NCBI GenBank assembly: GCA_963717195.1
Contig: CAVQVR010000021.1
Location: 124,001-188,000 of the forward strand
Direction: 5' to 3'
Length of the DNA stretch: 64,000 nucleotides
Origin: JACDAE01 sp963717195
GTDB taxonomy: Bacteria > Chloroflexota > Ktedonobacteria > Ktedonobacterales > Ktedonobacteraceae
The notes below the pieces were generated by a model, which saw only the letters and a list, made by a program, of their open reading frames with translations, did not search any database and was not told where the DNA came from. Below, in pieces: positions 34,053 to 43,465 of the stretch. The translations under genes and the position numbers were made by a program. Positions within the stretch are counted from its first letter, which is position 1; each line of letters begins with the position of its first letter.

Positions 34053-35588
34053 TTACTCTCTCATCAACTGCTCACGGATCGCTATCACCTCGCGCCTTAA
34101 AGTAGGATTGACGTTGATTTCGCGATCAATTTTTTCACAGGCATGCAGAACGGTGCTATGATCACGCCCACCGAAGAGCTGCCCTATTTCGAGCAGTGAG
34201 ACCTGAGTCTCCTGACGAATCAAGTACATGGCGATCTGCCGTGGCATTACAATGTGCTTGTCGCGCTGTTTCCCACACATCGCCTCCATTGAGATGCGGT
34301 AGTATTCCGCTACGGCCTGTGCGATCTGGCGGCTGTTGAGGCGTGTTTCCCGCGTGTCGTTGCCTAGCGAAGACATAGCGGCGCGAGCAACGTCCATAGT
34401 GAGATCGGTACGATGCAGTTGCTGGTAAGCCATCAAGCGATTCAGGCAGCCCTCCAGCTCACGAATGTTTGTCTGCACGCGTCCGGCAATATAGGTGATG
34501 ATATCGTCGGGAACGCGATAATGCAGGATATCAGCTTTGACACGTAGAATAGCCATACGTGTTTCCAGATCGGGGGGCTGGATATCGGCGATCAGCCCCC
34601 ATTCAAAGCGTGAACGCAGGCGTTCTTCCAGACTCAGAATGGCTTTAGGAGGACGATCACTACAGATCACAATCTGCTTGCTCATTTCATGCAGGCTATT
34701 GAATGTGTGGAAAAACTCTTCTTCGGTTGATTCCTTACCGGCGATAAACTGAATATCGTCGACCAGGAGAATATCGACCGAGCGATATTTGGCGCGGAAC
34801 TCCTCGGTCGTACGATAGCGAATGGCGTTAACGATATCGTTGGTAAACTGCTCTGATGAGACATAAAGGACAGCCAGGCCTGTGTGCACTCCCTGGTGAC
34901 CGATGGCGTGCAGGAGGTGCGTCTTGCCCAACCCCACGCCTCCATAGAGGAAGAGCGGGTTGTACGACTCCCCTGGTGCCTCAGCGACGGCAAGGGAGGC
35001 AGCATGTGCCAGGCGATTGCTATTTCCAACGATAAAAGCATCGAAGGTGTAGCGTGGATTCAGCCGGTTGTGCATCAGGATATTTGCGCGTTGCTCATTA
35101 TCCCGATCTTCAAGCGAATCGGAAGCCCCTGTATCTGTATAGCGCAGGTCAGGACGGGGAAATGATGACTGAGCAGACATGCCCGGCTGCACATCGGAGT
35201 AGGAATAGGTATTTTTCGGTGCGGACGAAAAAGACGTGTGTTCAAATGGCTCTCGCCCATTCATAAAGAGAGTGTCCGGGGCGTCCTCTTCAGGTTTGTG
35301 GGTTACCGAAAGAGCGACGGGTTGGCCGGTGAGATCGGCCAGGATCTCTTCAATTGGGCGTCGCCAGCGTGTGTTGATAATATCATAGGCCAGGTTGTTG
35401 GGAAGTTGCAGCGTGAAATAGACCTCTTGCTCCTGTCCAATGGTTGGGACATCGATGTCGTCGTTGTCGATATGAGGCAGAGCGGCAAGATGGGCTTCCT
35501 GTAACCATGTTTTGCTAACCGCATCAATCGATGTATGTTCCAGTCGCTCAAGAGCAGTGCGCCAGATAGTAGCTGTGTTCACCGGCAT
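34053..35588 (-). CDS. dnaA: Chromosomal replication initiator DnaA
   Basis: AAA+ replication initiator of 511 residues. Domain I is about 1-95, with a long variable linker to about 170. The AAA+ core has Walker A GGVGLGKTH (216-224), Walker B ILLVDDIQF and sensor regions. Domain IV is the DNA-binding helix-turn-helix with VMPRQIAMYLIRQ and GGRDHSTVLHACEKI. The start ATG 35588 avoids overlap with ridA; a TTG at 35627 or GTG at 35582 are alternatives. Unusually for a main dnaA, it sits between ridA and a phosphatase gene with no dnaN nearby and no DnaA-box cluster visible. It may be a displaced or second copy. Confidence 0.9.
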   Translation of the reverse strand: MPVNTATIWRTALERLEHTSIDAVSKTWLQEAHLAALPHIDNDDIDVPTIGQEQEVYFTLQLPNNLAYDIINTRWRRPIEEILADLTGQPVALSVTHKPEEDAPDTLFMNGREPFEHTSFSSAPKNTYSYSDVQPGMSAQSSFPRPDLRYTDTGASDSLEDRDNEQRANILMHNRLNPRYTFDAFIVGNSNRLAHAASLAVAEAPGESYNPLFLYGGVGLGKTHLLHAIGHQGVHTGLAVLYVSSEQFTNDIVNAIRYRTTEEFRAKYRSVDILLVDDIQFIAGKESTEEEFFHTFNSLHEMSKQIVICSDRPPKAILSLEERLRSRFEWGLIADIQPPDLETRMAILRVKADILHYRVPDDIITYIAGRVQTNIRELEGCLNRLMAYQQLHRTDLTMDVARAAMSSLGNDTRETRLNSRQIAQAVAEYYRISMEAMCGKQRDKHIVMPRQIAMYLIRQETQVSLLEIGQLFGGRDHSTVLHACEKIDREINVNPTLRREVIAIREQLMRE

Positions 35589-35598
35589 TCTCCCATGG

Positions 35599-35985
35599 TT
35601 AGTCTTCGACAAGTGCGACACACTCAATCTCGACTAAAGCCTTGCGTGGCAATTCTGCGACGGCCACCGTCGAACGAGCTGGCGCTGTATCCGTAAAATA
35701 GCCTGCGTAGATAGCATTCATCGCTTGAAAGTCGCTCATTCGTGCAAGAAAAACAGTTGTCTTAATAACACTCTTGAGAGATGCTCCCGCGCTTTCCAAT
35801 ACAGCTTGCAGATTCTGTAGGACGCGATGCGTCTGTCCCTGCACATCTTCACCGACGATCTCACCAGTGGCGGGATCAAGCGGGATCTGGCCAGACGTAT
35901 AAATAAACTGACCGTAACGAATTGCCTGGCTATAGGGGCCAATGGCTGCAGGTGCATGAGGTGAGATAATTTGTTTCTGTTCCAT
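35599..35985 (-). CDS. ridA: RidA family enamine/imine deaminase
   Basis: A 128-residue YjgF/YER057c/UK114 protein that removes reactive 2-aminoacrylate. Family segments include AIGPYSQAI, IYTSGQIPLDP and the catalytic Arg region TAPARSTVAVAELPRKALVEIE. The first ATG of the frame (35985) gives the normal family length. It ends 10 bases before dnaA on the same strand, so the two are likely co-transcribed. Confidence 0.9.
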   Translation of the reverse strand: MEQKQIISPHAPAAIGPYSQAIRYGQFIYTSGQIPLDPATGEIVGEDVQGQTHRVLQNLQAVLESAGASLKSVIKTTVFLARMSDFQAMNAIYAGYFTDTAPARSTVAVAELPRKALVEIECVALVED

Positions 35986-36171
35986 ATACTTTTCCAACGT
36001 TAAACAAGCACATACCTGTTATATAAAACAACGATTTCAGGAGGTTTTGTGTTACAGAGAGGATAAAAGGGAGCTGTCTTTCTCATCTCTGCCTTTATTA
36101 TCTCTGTATATGTTATATGTAAGTTGCGTAGAGACGCACATCGGTTCCGCATTCAACCTTGTGAGTTTACA

Positions 36172-37140
36172 TTATGGTGTATATTGTCCACGCCCCGACC
36201 CATCTTTCCCTAAAGAATAATTGCGTGGGTATGCCTGAGCGGATGGTCCTGCTGAAGCTACAGATCTCCCTCTCATAATTTCTTTGGCGCAGTGACGTAA
36301 GGCCTGCTGCATTTCAGCTGCAGAACTGAAACGATCTTCGGGTTCCTTCTGCAACGTGCGTAGAACAAGTTGCTCAAGGGCGGGTGGAATAGCCGGATTG
36401 AATTGGCGTAGGGATGGTGGGTTTGTTGATGCATGCTGCATGGCAATGGAGACGGCGGTCGGGCCCACAAAAGGTGGGCGCCCGGTCAACATCTCAAACA
36501 TCACAACACCGAGCGAGTAAAGATCGGATGATGCGGTCAGCGTCTCACCACGCGCCTGCTCCGGCGAGAGATAATCAGCAGTACCAAGCACAATGCCGCT
36601 ATTCGTCAGGCCCGCATCCTCGGCCACACGTACAATACCGAAATCGGTCAGCTTGACCCATGCTCCAGTGTCACCAAGATTGCCGCCGTTGCTACCACCA
36701 CTCCACGTGAGCATAATGTTCTGCGGTTTGATATCACGATGAATAAAACCGCGTGCATGTGCTACTTGCAGAACTGAGCAAACCTGGACCGCAATTTCAA
36801 TCGCTTCGCGTGGTTGCAGTTGACGCCGCTGCCCAATGAGTTGCTTCAATGTCGGACCATGGATATATTCCATAACCAGGAAGTACTGGCCCGACTCCTC
36901 AACAAAATCATAAATGGTAACGGCATTGGGGTGAGCAAGCGCCGCCGCTGCACGCGCTTCACGCCGGAAGCGTTCGACAGCCCGCGCGTCGTTCTTATCC
37001 AGAGATCGCAAAATTTTGATTGCCACAATCCGCTCCACGCGGTGATCCCAGGTTTTAAAGACGCTTGCCATACCACCCGTGGCGATATGCTCGCAAATCT
37101 CGTACCGGCCAGCAATCAATGTGCCTTCAAATTGGTTCAA
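36172..37140 (-). CDS. Hanks-type serine/threonine protein kinase, soluble
   Basis: A 322-residue protein kinase. The glycine loop region is IATGGMASVFK, the ATP Lys is Lys42 (VAIKIL), the catalytic loop is HRDIKPQN (Asp136, Asn141), and DFG is at 166-168. An insert rich in Gly and Asn (about 146-160) lies before DFG. There is no membrane helix and no PASTA or other sensor domain, only a short basic tail. The start is TTG at 37140 with GGTGGA just upstream, since GTLIAGRYEI must be near the N-terminus. It precedes the LCP/cell-wall block on the same strand but 270 bases away. Confidence 0.88.
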   Translation of the reverse strand: MNQFEGTLIAGRYEICEHIATGGMASVFKTWDHRVERIVAIKILRSLDKNDARAVERFRREARAAAALAHPNAVTIYDFVEESGQYFLVMEYIHGPTLKQLIGQRRQLQPREAIEIAVQVCSVLQVAHARGFIHRDIKPQNIMLTWSGGSNGGNLGDTGAWVKLTDFGIVRVAEDAGLTNSGIVLGTADYLSPEQARGETLTASSDLYSLGVVMFEMLTGRPPFVGPTAVSIAMQHASTNPPSLRQFNPAIPPALEQLVLRTLQKEPEDRFSSAAEMQQALRHCAKEIMRGRSVASAGPSAQAYPRNYSLGKDGSGRGQYTP

Positions 37141-37407
37141 CGTTCCACCTCAAGCGACCTGGGCGATTACACCACTAGGGATAACAGTCTCAGTGGCTAG
37201 TATACCATTAATGGGTTATGTCGTCGAGTTCTGCATGACCAATACACCCCAGTACTCTTGTATTTTAGAATTGATAACATATACGCCATTATTTATCAAT
37301 CTACACACTTAATATAGATTTATCTATATATTATTAATCGCTTCGCCTCATTCCGTCCTAAAGAACCTCTTTGGTATAATGGCTACGCAGCCCATACCCT
37401 CGGATTT

Positions 37408-39507
37408 TTACAACTGCAACGCATCAAAGGACTGAAACACGGCCAGAAACAACAGGTCCAGCAGGCTATGAATACTATCGGATTGAGAAGTGCTATCACT
37501 CCGGTTCATAGTAACGTCTGATAGGGTCTGCTTAAACAACTGGCCGGCCAGAACAACTGGATTATCAATAGTAGCATTGACATTGCTCACAGGTTGCTGT
37601 GTTGAAGCCATTACTGTCGAGTTGTTAGAAATGCTGCTAGCCGTTTGTGTAATACAATTAGCCTGACTGCCCAACCCAAACATCTGCGTGATTTTTTCCT
37701 TGATCGGCTCACAATATGGCAGTAAATTCGAGCTTGCTTGCGTTGCGGTTGCATAGGTAGGTGGTCCCAGCGTCACACGGTCAACTTTATTCAAGTCAAC
37801 GCTACGTGCATAGTTTGCTATCTGGATGATCTGATCTGGCTGCAGGTCAGTAAAGAGTGATCCATCCAAATCTTTCAATAATGGGGCCGATTCTGCAATG
37901 ATATTAGGGTTAGCCAACTTTTGCTTTAACGCACTCAATAACTGCTGCTGTCTGGCTGTACGCCCGATGTCACCAACCAGGTCTGCATGACGAGAACGCA
38001 CATATTCAAGCGCCTGCTCTCCATCCATATGTTGAGGTCCGGGAGCTATATAGAGCCGTTTGTAGGCGTTAATATCTTTTTTGTTACTCTCATCAGGATA
38101 GCTATTGTCAACTATAGGATGAGTGGCATCGACATCAACGCCACCAGCCGTATCCACAACTTTAGCAAATCCATAAATATCTACCCAGGCATAGTAGTTG
38201 ATTTTAATGCCAAAGTTAGCCTGTATGGTATCTTCCGCCAGACCAGCACCATAACCGACCCGTTTGGCAACTGCGCCCGGTCCCCCACCTCCAACACCAT
38301 CCATAAATGCCATATCCATTTTATTTCCCTGAGTATATCCTGGTATATAGACCTGCAAATCACGCGGGATCGAAAGCATTCCAACATATTTTGTCTGCGG
38401 ATCAATTGTTATGATCATATCCGTTTGTGCGAGAGGGGTGCCAGTAGCTATGTCGTTTCCGTTTTTACCATCAGTATCGCTTCCCAGCAATAAAATGTTA
38501 ATACGTCCACCGTTTAATACGCTGCTTGTGTTATCTACAGGGGCCTGGTTTACAGCACCATCTTCTTTCTTACTATTATTGAGATGGTAGGCCTGCTGGC
38601 CAGTAATATGATTGATAGAATTTGCATAATTGACCTGATAATATGCAAATGCACTACCACTTCCGACTACTAAAACGGCGAGCACTGCTACCACAATTCT
38701 TGCCCACATAGGAAAACGCTTTTTCTTGTCGCGCTTGAGTGCTGTTTTTGCCCACGGGGGCATTTGCTGCATTGCGTCTCCCGTTTGAGCAAGGCCACCA
38801 GTCTGCCATGCTGAGGTACCGGGCATTGGAATTCCTGCCTGGGAGGCTGGTCCCTTCTGTACTGCTGGCACAGGAAGTGTATTGATCTCGGATGCAAATA
38901 CATCAATACCTGCGAGAGACTGGTGCGGAGAGACCGGTCCTGATGGATCTAACATCGGTGCAATGCCCGATTGGGACCACTGTGGTGCTCTTTGTTGCGG
39001 TGTAATGCCCGATTGGGACCATTGTCCCGGTGTAATACCCGATTGGGACCATTGCGACGCTTGCTGTCCCGGCGTAATGCCCGATTGGGACCACTGTGGT
39101 GCTCTTTGTTGCGGTGTAATGCCCGATTGGGACCATTGCGGCGCTCTTTGTGCCGGGGTATTAGTGAAAGGGTTAACGCCTGCTGCCGATTGCTGCGGCG
39201 AGATCGGCCTCACAGAATTGGGAAAAGGTGTAATGCCCGCCTGCGACTGCTGAGGAAACTGCTGACCCGGTGCCATAAATCCCTGGGGCATAGTACCATT
39301 GGCAAAAGAAGCTGTATCCCTGTTTTGGGTGATCTGTTGTTTCGTAGTCTCTTGATGAACTATTCCCGCTGATGAAATCTGGTCATAGCCTGTTTGCACC
39401 TGCTGCCCTGGCTTATCAATCAATTGTTGCTCTGGTAATGGCTGCTTCTGTACTGAAGGCCCGTTGCTTTGAACTGATGGCGCTTTTATAAATTGGCGTT
39501 TCTCCAT
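37408..39507 (-). CDS. LytR-CpsA-Psr (LCP) family protein with Gln-rich repeat N-terminus
   Basis: Envelope protein of about 699 residues, of the LCP family, which transfers glycopolymers from lipid carriers to the cell wall. The cytoplasmic N-terminus (about 250 residues) is Gln/Pro/Ser-rich, with near-identical repeats around QWSQSGITP (DNA at 38960-39160). A membrane helix and the LCP domain follow, with ILLLGSDTDGKNG, TDMIITIDP, SIPRDLQVYIPG and RSRHADLVGDIGRTARQQ containing the conserved Arg and Asp residues. The C-terminus has Cys residues and a hydrophobic end. The start ATG 39507 has AGGAAGCAGG upstream, as in the related gene at 41071-42984. Confidence 0.85.
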   Translation of the reverse strand: MEKRQFIKAPSVQSNGPSVQKQPLPEQQLIDKPGQQVQTGYDQISSAGIVHQETTKQQITQNRDTASFANGTMPQGFMAPGQQFPQQSQAGITPFPNSVRPISPQQSAAGVNPFTNTPAQRAPQWSQSGITPQQRAPQWSQSGITPGQQASQWSQSGITPGQWSQSGITPQQRAPQWSQSGIAPMLDPSGPVSPHQSLAGIDVFASEINTLPVPAVQKGPASQAGIPMPGTSAWQTGGLAQTGDAMQQMPPWAKTALKRDKKKRFPMWARIVVAVLAVLVVGSGSAFAYYQVNYANSINHITGQQAYHLNNSKKEDGAVNQAPVDNTSSVLNGGRINILLLGSDTDGKNGNDIATGTPLAQTDMIITIDPQTKYVGMLSIPRDLQVYIPGYTQGNKMDMAFMDGVGGGGPGAVAKRVGYGAGLAEDTIQANFGIKINYYAWVDIYGFAKVVDTAGGVDVDATHPIVDNSYPDESNKKDINAYKRLYIAPGPQHMDGEQALEYVRSRHADLVGDIGRTARQQQLLSALKQKLANPNIIAESAPLLKDLDGSLFTDLQPDQIIQIANYARSVDLNKVDRVTLGPPTYATATQASSNLLPYCEPIKEKITQMFGLGSQANCITQTASSISNNSTVMASTQQPVSNVNATIDNPVVLAGQLFKQTLSDVTMNRSDSTSQSDSIHSLLDLLFLAVFQSFDALQL

Positions 39508-39774
39508 ATATTTACCTGCTTCCTGCTTCTTTTTTAGAATAGGTGAGGACCTCTTGGCCAGCCTCACTCATCTATAAGTACCCCTTCCACTTTGCTCCGC
39601 ATCTATAACCCGAATATGCATAAGCGTATTCAAAAATATGACTCTTACTAAGAGTAACGGGCCACATAAGCAATGTTCACTCACATTGGCACTTTTCTAC
39701 TCATCTATAGTAATTTTGGGGGTTCTTCGCTGTCAGGCGGCTGTAAGGGGAACAGGGTTTCCATTATTTATTGC

Positions 39775-40998
39775 TTATACACTCCAGAATGGGCGTGAGT
39801 CCCCATCAAGTGCCCCATTAGCACTGGTCAGTTGTACAGGAGCACCAACCATTTTGTACTTCCCTGTCTTATCAGCTTTTACAGTTACCAGCCAGAGATC
39901 GAAAACATTATTGCTGTAGGACAAATAGACGATCTGCTTGCCATCAGGCGACCAGATTGGGTCGCTGACGTATTGCCCGCTTAAAATCAATGCTGTCTTC
40001 TTGAATGGCAGTAACGCGGCTTTCTCAATGGCAGGATTGTTCGGATCATTTGTTACGTTATTGGCAACTGGCATAATATAGAGTCCCATGCTGGTACTGT
40101 TCTGGCGCTGTATATAAGCAATAGAGGTGCCATCGGGCGAGAATGCTGGCTCCATGCTCTGTTGGTTGGTATTTGCTGGCGTGAGAGGAACTGCTGGATC
40201 ATTCACCGGGCTGTATGTACCGGAATTATTGGCAATAGCATTGGGATTTTCCAGGAAGAGCTGGATAATCTGCTGCGTACCGGTTTGATCGTATTCATAG
40301 TGGGTGAATATAATTTGATCATCGTGATGAGGACGATACATGGTATCACGATCACCACCATCACCGAAGGAGGCATACGCAACGGCCTGGACTGTAGTAC
40401 TGACATATTTTGCAACAAGCATAGGATGCCCGATAGGAAGCGTGAAGATTTGCAGATCTGAAAAGTAAGCCTGGCTAAATAAGCCACCCAGGCTTCTCCA
40501 ATAAAACTGCTTTTGGAGATCGCTGAGGAAAAGCAGGTTTTTGCTATCAGGTGACCATGAGGGCTGTACACACCAGTAATAATCGTTGGTCCCATCGCCA
40601 TTTGCTGCGTAGAATTCTCCCTTGCCCGTAATAACAGTATGGATCGGACCACCGTTCACAGACATATACACGATGTCAGAATAGTTTGGATAACGTGTAC
40701 TAAATGCAATCCATTTACCATCTGGCGAGACCACCGGATCTGACACTACTAAGTTATGCGTTAACTGGTGCGGAACACGCGTCCCATCCAGCATATACAG
40801 ATTATGGTTAAGAGTAAAATAGATTTTCCCTTTGAAGATGGCCTGATCGGTACTATTGATACCTATCGAACCATTTGATCCTGTATTCTTAAAGTCACTG
40901 CTGTTCGTCGCACCGCCGCCCAGACCCAGACAACTTTGCAGGCTCAATGAGAGCAAAAGGAGCGAGCAAGCTGTATATAAAAATCTATATTTTTTCAT
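39775..40998 (-). CDS. TolB-like beta-propeller lipoprotein
   Basis: A 407-residue lipoprotein. The signal MKKYRFLYTACSLLLLSLSL is followed by QSC, so the lipobox cysteine is near residue 23. The mature part has several WD40-like (PD40) repeats with the marker VSPDGKWIAFST, SWSPDSKNLLFLSD, FSPDGTSIAYIQ and WSPDGKQIVYLSY, and ends SRPFWSV. It probably forms a six- or seven-bladed propeller for protein or glycan contact outside the cell. It sits between the two LCP genes in the same direction, suggesting a shared role in envelope assembly. Confidence 0.82.
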   Translation of the reverse strand: MKKYRFLYTACSLLLLSLSLQSCLGLGGGATNSSDFKNTGSNGSIGINSTDQAIFKGKIYFTLNHNLYMLDGTRVPHQLTHNLVVSDPVVSPDGKWIAFSTRYPNYSDIVYMSVNGGPIHTVITGKGEFYAANGDGTNDYYWCVQPSWSPDSKNLLFLSDLQKQFYWRSLGGLFSQAYFSDLQIFTLPIGHPMLVAKYVSTTVQAVAYASFGDGGDRDTMYRPHHDDQIIFTHYEYDQTGTQQIIQLFLENPNAIANNSGTYSPVNDPAVPLTPANTNQQSMEPAFSPDGTSIAYIQRQNSTSMGLYIMPVANNVTNDPNNPAIEKAALLPFKKTALILSGQYVSDPIWSPDGKQIVYLSYSNNVFDLWLVTVKADKTGKYKMVGAPVQLTSANGALDGDSRPFWSV

Positions 40999-41070
40999 AG
41001 CAATCCTACAGATTTGAGTACTTTCTGACAACCATTAATAATGTCCTGTCAGAATATATGACATATACAA

Positions 41071-42984
41071 TTATACTTTTGTTGCATCCAATGAGTTGAA
41101 TACGACCAGAAACATCAAGTCGAGTAAACTGTGTACTCCAGTTATGTTCGCTTCAGTAGGTTGAATTGGATGAAGCTGGCTCAGCAATTGTGTCGCAAGT
41201 CTTGCTGAGTTAGAGAGAGCCGTTGTAGATACTGCGCTGGTCGATGTGTGCGTACCGAGTTGATGCGTAGCGAGCATTGTATTGCTGGGGTTGACGCTGG
41301 CAGTAGAAATGCAATTCGCATTATTGCCCAGATCGAACATTTGCGCAATTTTTGGGGTGATCAAGCTGCAGTTGGGCAAATAATCGCCAGTAGTATCAGA
41401 AGCCATCGAGGAATATGGCGGACTCAGAATAAGACGATCGACCTTCGTTATGTCGATGTTATGCGCAAAACCCATAAAATTGATGATATCCTGTACCGAC
41501 ATATCTGTTTTAACGCTGTCTCCAAGGTCGTTTGCCAGTTCAGGAAGCTTTGTGATGATTGAAGGTGTGTCCAACCTGGTTTTCAACTGGCTCAATATTT
41601 GCTGCTGGCGAGCGGAACGACCGAAATCTCCTACCAGGTCGGCATGGCGTGAGCGTACATATTCCAGTGCCTGTACCCCATCCATATGCTGTGGACCAGG
41701 CAGGATATACAGACGCTGGTAAGCAAAGGGGTTGGCACTATTGACATCATTGGGGTATGCATTATCTACTATGGGATGAGTAGCATCGACATCAACCCCG
41801 TTGGCCGTATTGATGACTTTGACGAAACCTTCCAGTCCTACCCACGCATAGTAGTCGATGTGAATGCCAAAATTCTTTTCGACGGTGGCGATACTGAGGC
41901 CAGCTGCATTTGAAAGTTGCGTGGCACCACCGAAATTCCCTTGCCAACCGTAAGAAAACGCGGCATCCATTTTCCCTGTTCCCTCATCAGGGATAACGAC
42001 GCGCAGGTCGCGTGGAATTGAGAGCATGCCCACATAATTTGTCTGCGGATCGATGGTGACCACAATATCCGTTTGTGCAAGAGGGGCCGCGTTTTTGCCA
42101 TCGTTGTCGCTGCCAAGGAGCAGAATATTGACGCGTTTATTGCCGATACCATTGCCCGTTGCGGCCATCTGGCTCGTGCTCTGGCCGTCTGCGCCAATCT
42201 GGGCAGCCTGTTGACCGGTAATTTTCTCAAGTGGGTTCGCAAAGTTCGCCTGATAGTATCCGAAGGCTGTTCCACCTCCTACAAGAAGCACCGCTACTAG
42301 CACCACAACAACACGTGCCCAGATAGGAAAACGTCTCTTCTTACGGATTGCTTTTCCTGATCCGACCGGTGGTACTTGCATAGGCAGTGCATTATTCTGA
42401 AGCGTCGGATCGCCTGAAGGACGTTGTCCAGAGGACATATCGGGATGAGTTGGTGGACCATACAGCGGCATACTGGGCTGCGTCGGACCATACGGCGGGT
42501 ACATTGCCGCTGGTGCATTATACGGACGCTGCCCCGAGGGCATACCGGGATGCATTGGTGGACCATACGGCGGGCGAGGTGCAGATGGTGGAGGAACAAT
42601 ACCCTGACTGGGCGTCACAAGCAATTGCTGTGCGGGTGGTCGGTTCGCAGGTGGCGTATACGGCACGGCACCTGAACCGGTCGGGCCAGGCGGCAACTGT
42701 CCGGCTTGCCAGGATGCATTCATGGGAACCTGTTTCGCTCCTGCTTGAGAATACCTGGTAGCGTTAGAAGATGTTCTTGCTTCCTCTGGTTCCTCTCTGG
42801 CCCAATATGACGCAGGGCTTTTTTCTGTAGCATCTTGCGCTGCTGGTGGCGTTGATCCCTCAGGAGGGAAGGTCGAAGCCTGCCTGGCCTGAGCCTTCCC
42901 TGGCAACTGCTCTTCTGATGAAAATTCCTGTTGAGGAGCACCATCTGATCTTGAGGGTTGTATCCGTACGAATTGTTGCTTCAC
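41071..42984 (-). CDS. LytR-CpsA-Psr (LCP) family protein, second copy
   Basis: About 637 residues, paralogous to the LCP protein at 37408-39507. A Pro/Gln/Met-rich cytoplasmic N-terminus (repeats of YGPPMHPGMPSGQRPYN type) is followed by a membrane helix near FPIWARVVVVLVAVLLVGGG. The LCP domain has ILLLGSDNDGKNA, TDIVVTIDP, SIPRDLRVVIPD and RSRHADLVGDFGRSARQQQ. The C-terminal hydrophobic segment LLDLMFLVVFNSLDA resembles its paralogue. The GTG start at 42984 is chosen by analogy: the sequence AAGGAAGCAGG lies at the same distance upstream as in the paralogue. Confidence 0.85.
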   Translation of the reverse strand: MKQQFVRIQPSRSDGAPQQEFSSEEQLPGKAQARQASTFPPEGSTPPAAQDATEKSPASYWAREEPEEARTSSNATRYSQAGAKQVPMNASWQAGQLPPGPTGSGAVPYTPPANRPPAQQLLVTPSQGIVPPPSAPRPPYGPPMHPGMPSGQRPYNAPAAMYPPYGPTQPSMPLYGPPTHPDMSSGQRPSGDPTLQNNALPMQVPPVGSGKAIRKKRRFPIWARVVVVLVAVLLVGGGTAFGYYQANFANPLEKITGQQAAQIGADGQSTSQMAATGNGIGNKRVNILLLGSDNDGKNAAPLAQTDIVVTIDPQTNYVGMLSIPRDLRVVIPDEGTGKMDAAFSYGWQGNFGGATQLSNAAGLSIATVEKNFGIHIDYYAWVGLEGFVKVINTANGVDVDATHPIVDNAYPNDVNSANPFAYQRLYILPGPQHMDGVQALEYVRSRHADLVGDFGRSARQQQILSQLKTRLDTPSIITKLPELANDLGDSVKTDMSVQDIINFMGFAHNIDITKVDRLILSPPYSSMASDTTGDYLPNCSLITPKIAQMFDLGNNANCISTASVNPSNTMLATHQLGTHTSTSAVSTTALSNSARLATQLLSQLHPIQPTEANITGVHSLLDLMFLVVFNSLDATKV

Positions 42985-43011
42985 CGTAGATATACCTGCT
43001 TCCTTCTTCAA

Positions 43012-43465
43012 TTTCAGGAGAACATCAGCCTAAGTTCCCCAACTGGCATATTCTCCTTTTTCCTCCTCCTGCTTCCCCTTTCAATTTGAGGCATTAAGAT
43101 ACAAAAAGACGCTTTTTTTTAGTATAACGAATGGTTCTAGCAATTTTCACGAGTGTACACGCTTTGCCGCTTGCAATAGGACATTTGGGATTGCAGCCAC
43201 ACAGTTATTTAACTCCCCCTTATCCTCAGTTTTACATACCCGTAAACGTGTATTAACGGCTCGCTAACTATAACGCTTTACTATTCTATATAGATACATG
43301 CCGAACTTATTGGTCACATAGGGACATGCTTATCGGTACCCATATTGGCTATATCAGTCCTGTCCCACGAGCTTGTAAACGGCAGCACGGGCTTGTAAAC
43401 GGCGCCCCTACATTTGGGCTCAATAGCAGGTTGCCCTTGTTTATCTGGGAGGCCATGCAGCGAAA
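43012..43465. other. Intergenic region between the LCP and GT4 genes with repeat copies
   Basis: About 450 bases between divergent genes. A degenerate and a full copy of the GTAGGGGC repeat lie at 43365-43385 and 43386-43411. The first part is AT-rich with a T-run near 43111 and should contain the LCP promoter. No gene is seen. Confidence 0.5.
43386..43411. repeat. GTAGGGGC-family repeat copy
   Basis: Reads CACGGGCTTGTAAACGGCGC followed by CCCTAC, the same unit as at 22756-22785. A partial copy, CACGAGCTTGTAAACGGCAG, directly precedes it. Confidence 0.7.

Noticed and set aside
34053..36171. Chromosomal origin next to dnaA
   Set aside because: I could not find a cluster of TTATCCACA-like DnaA boxes or an AT-rich unwinding region around dnaA, and dnaN is not adjacent.
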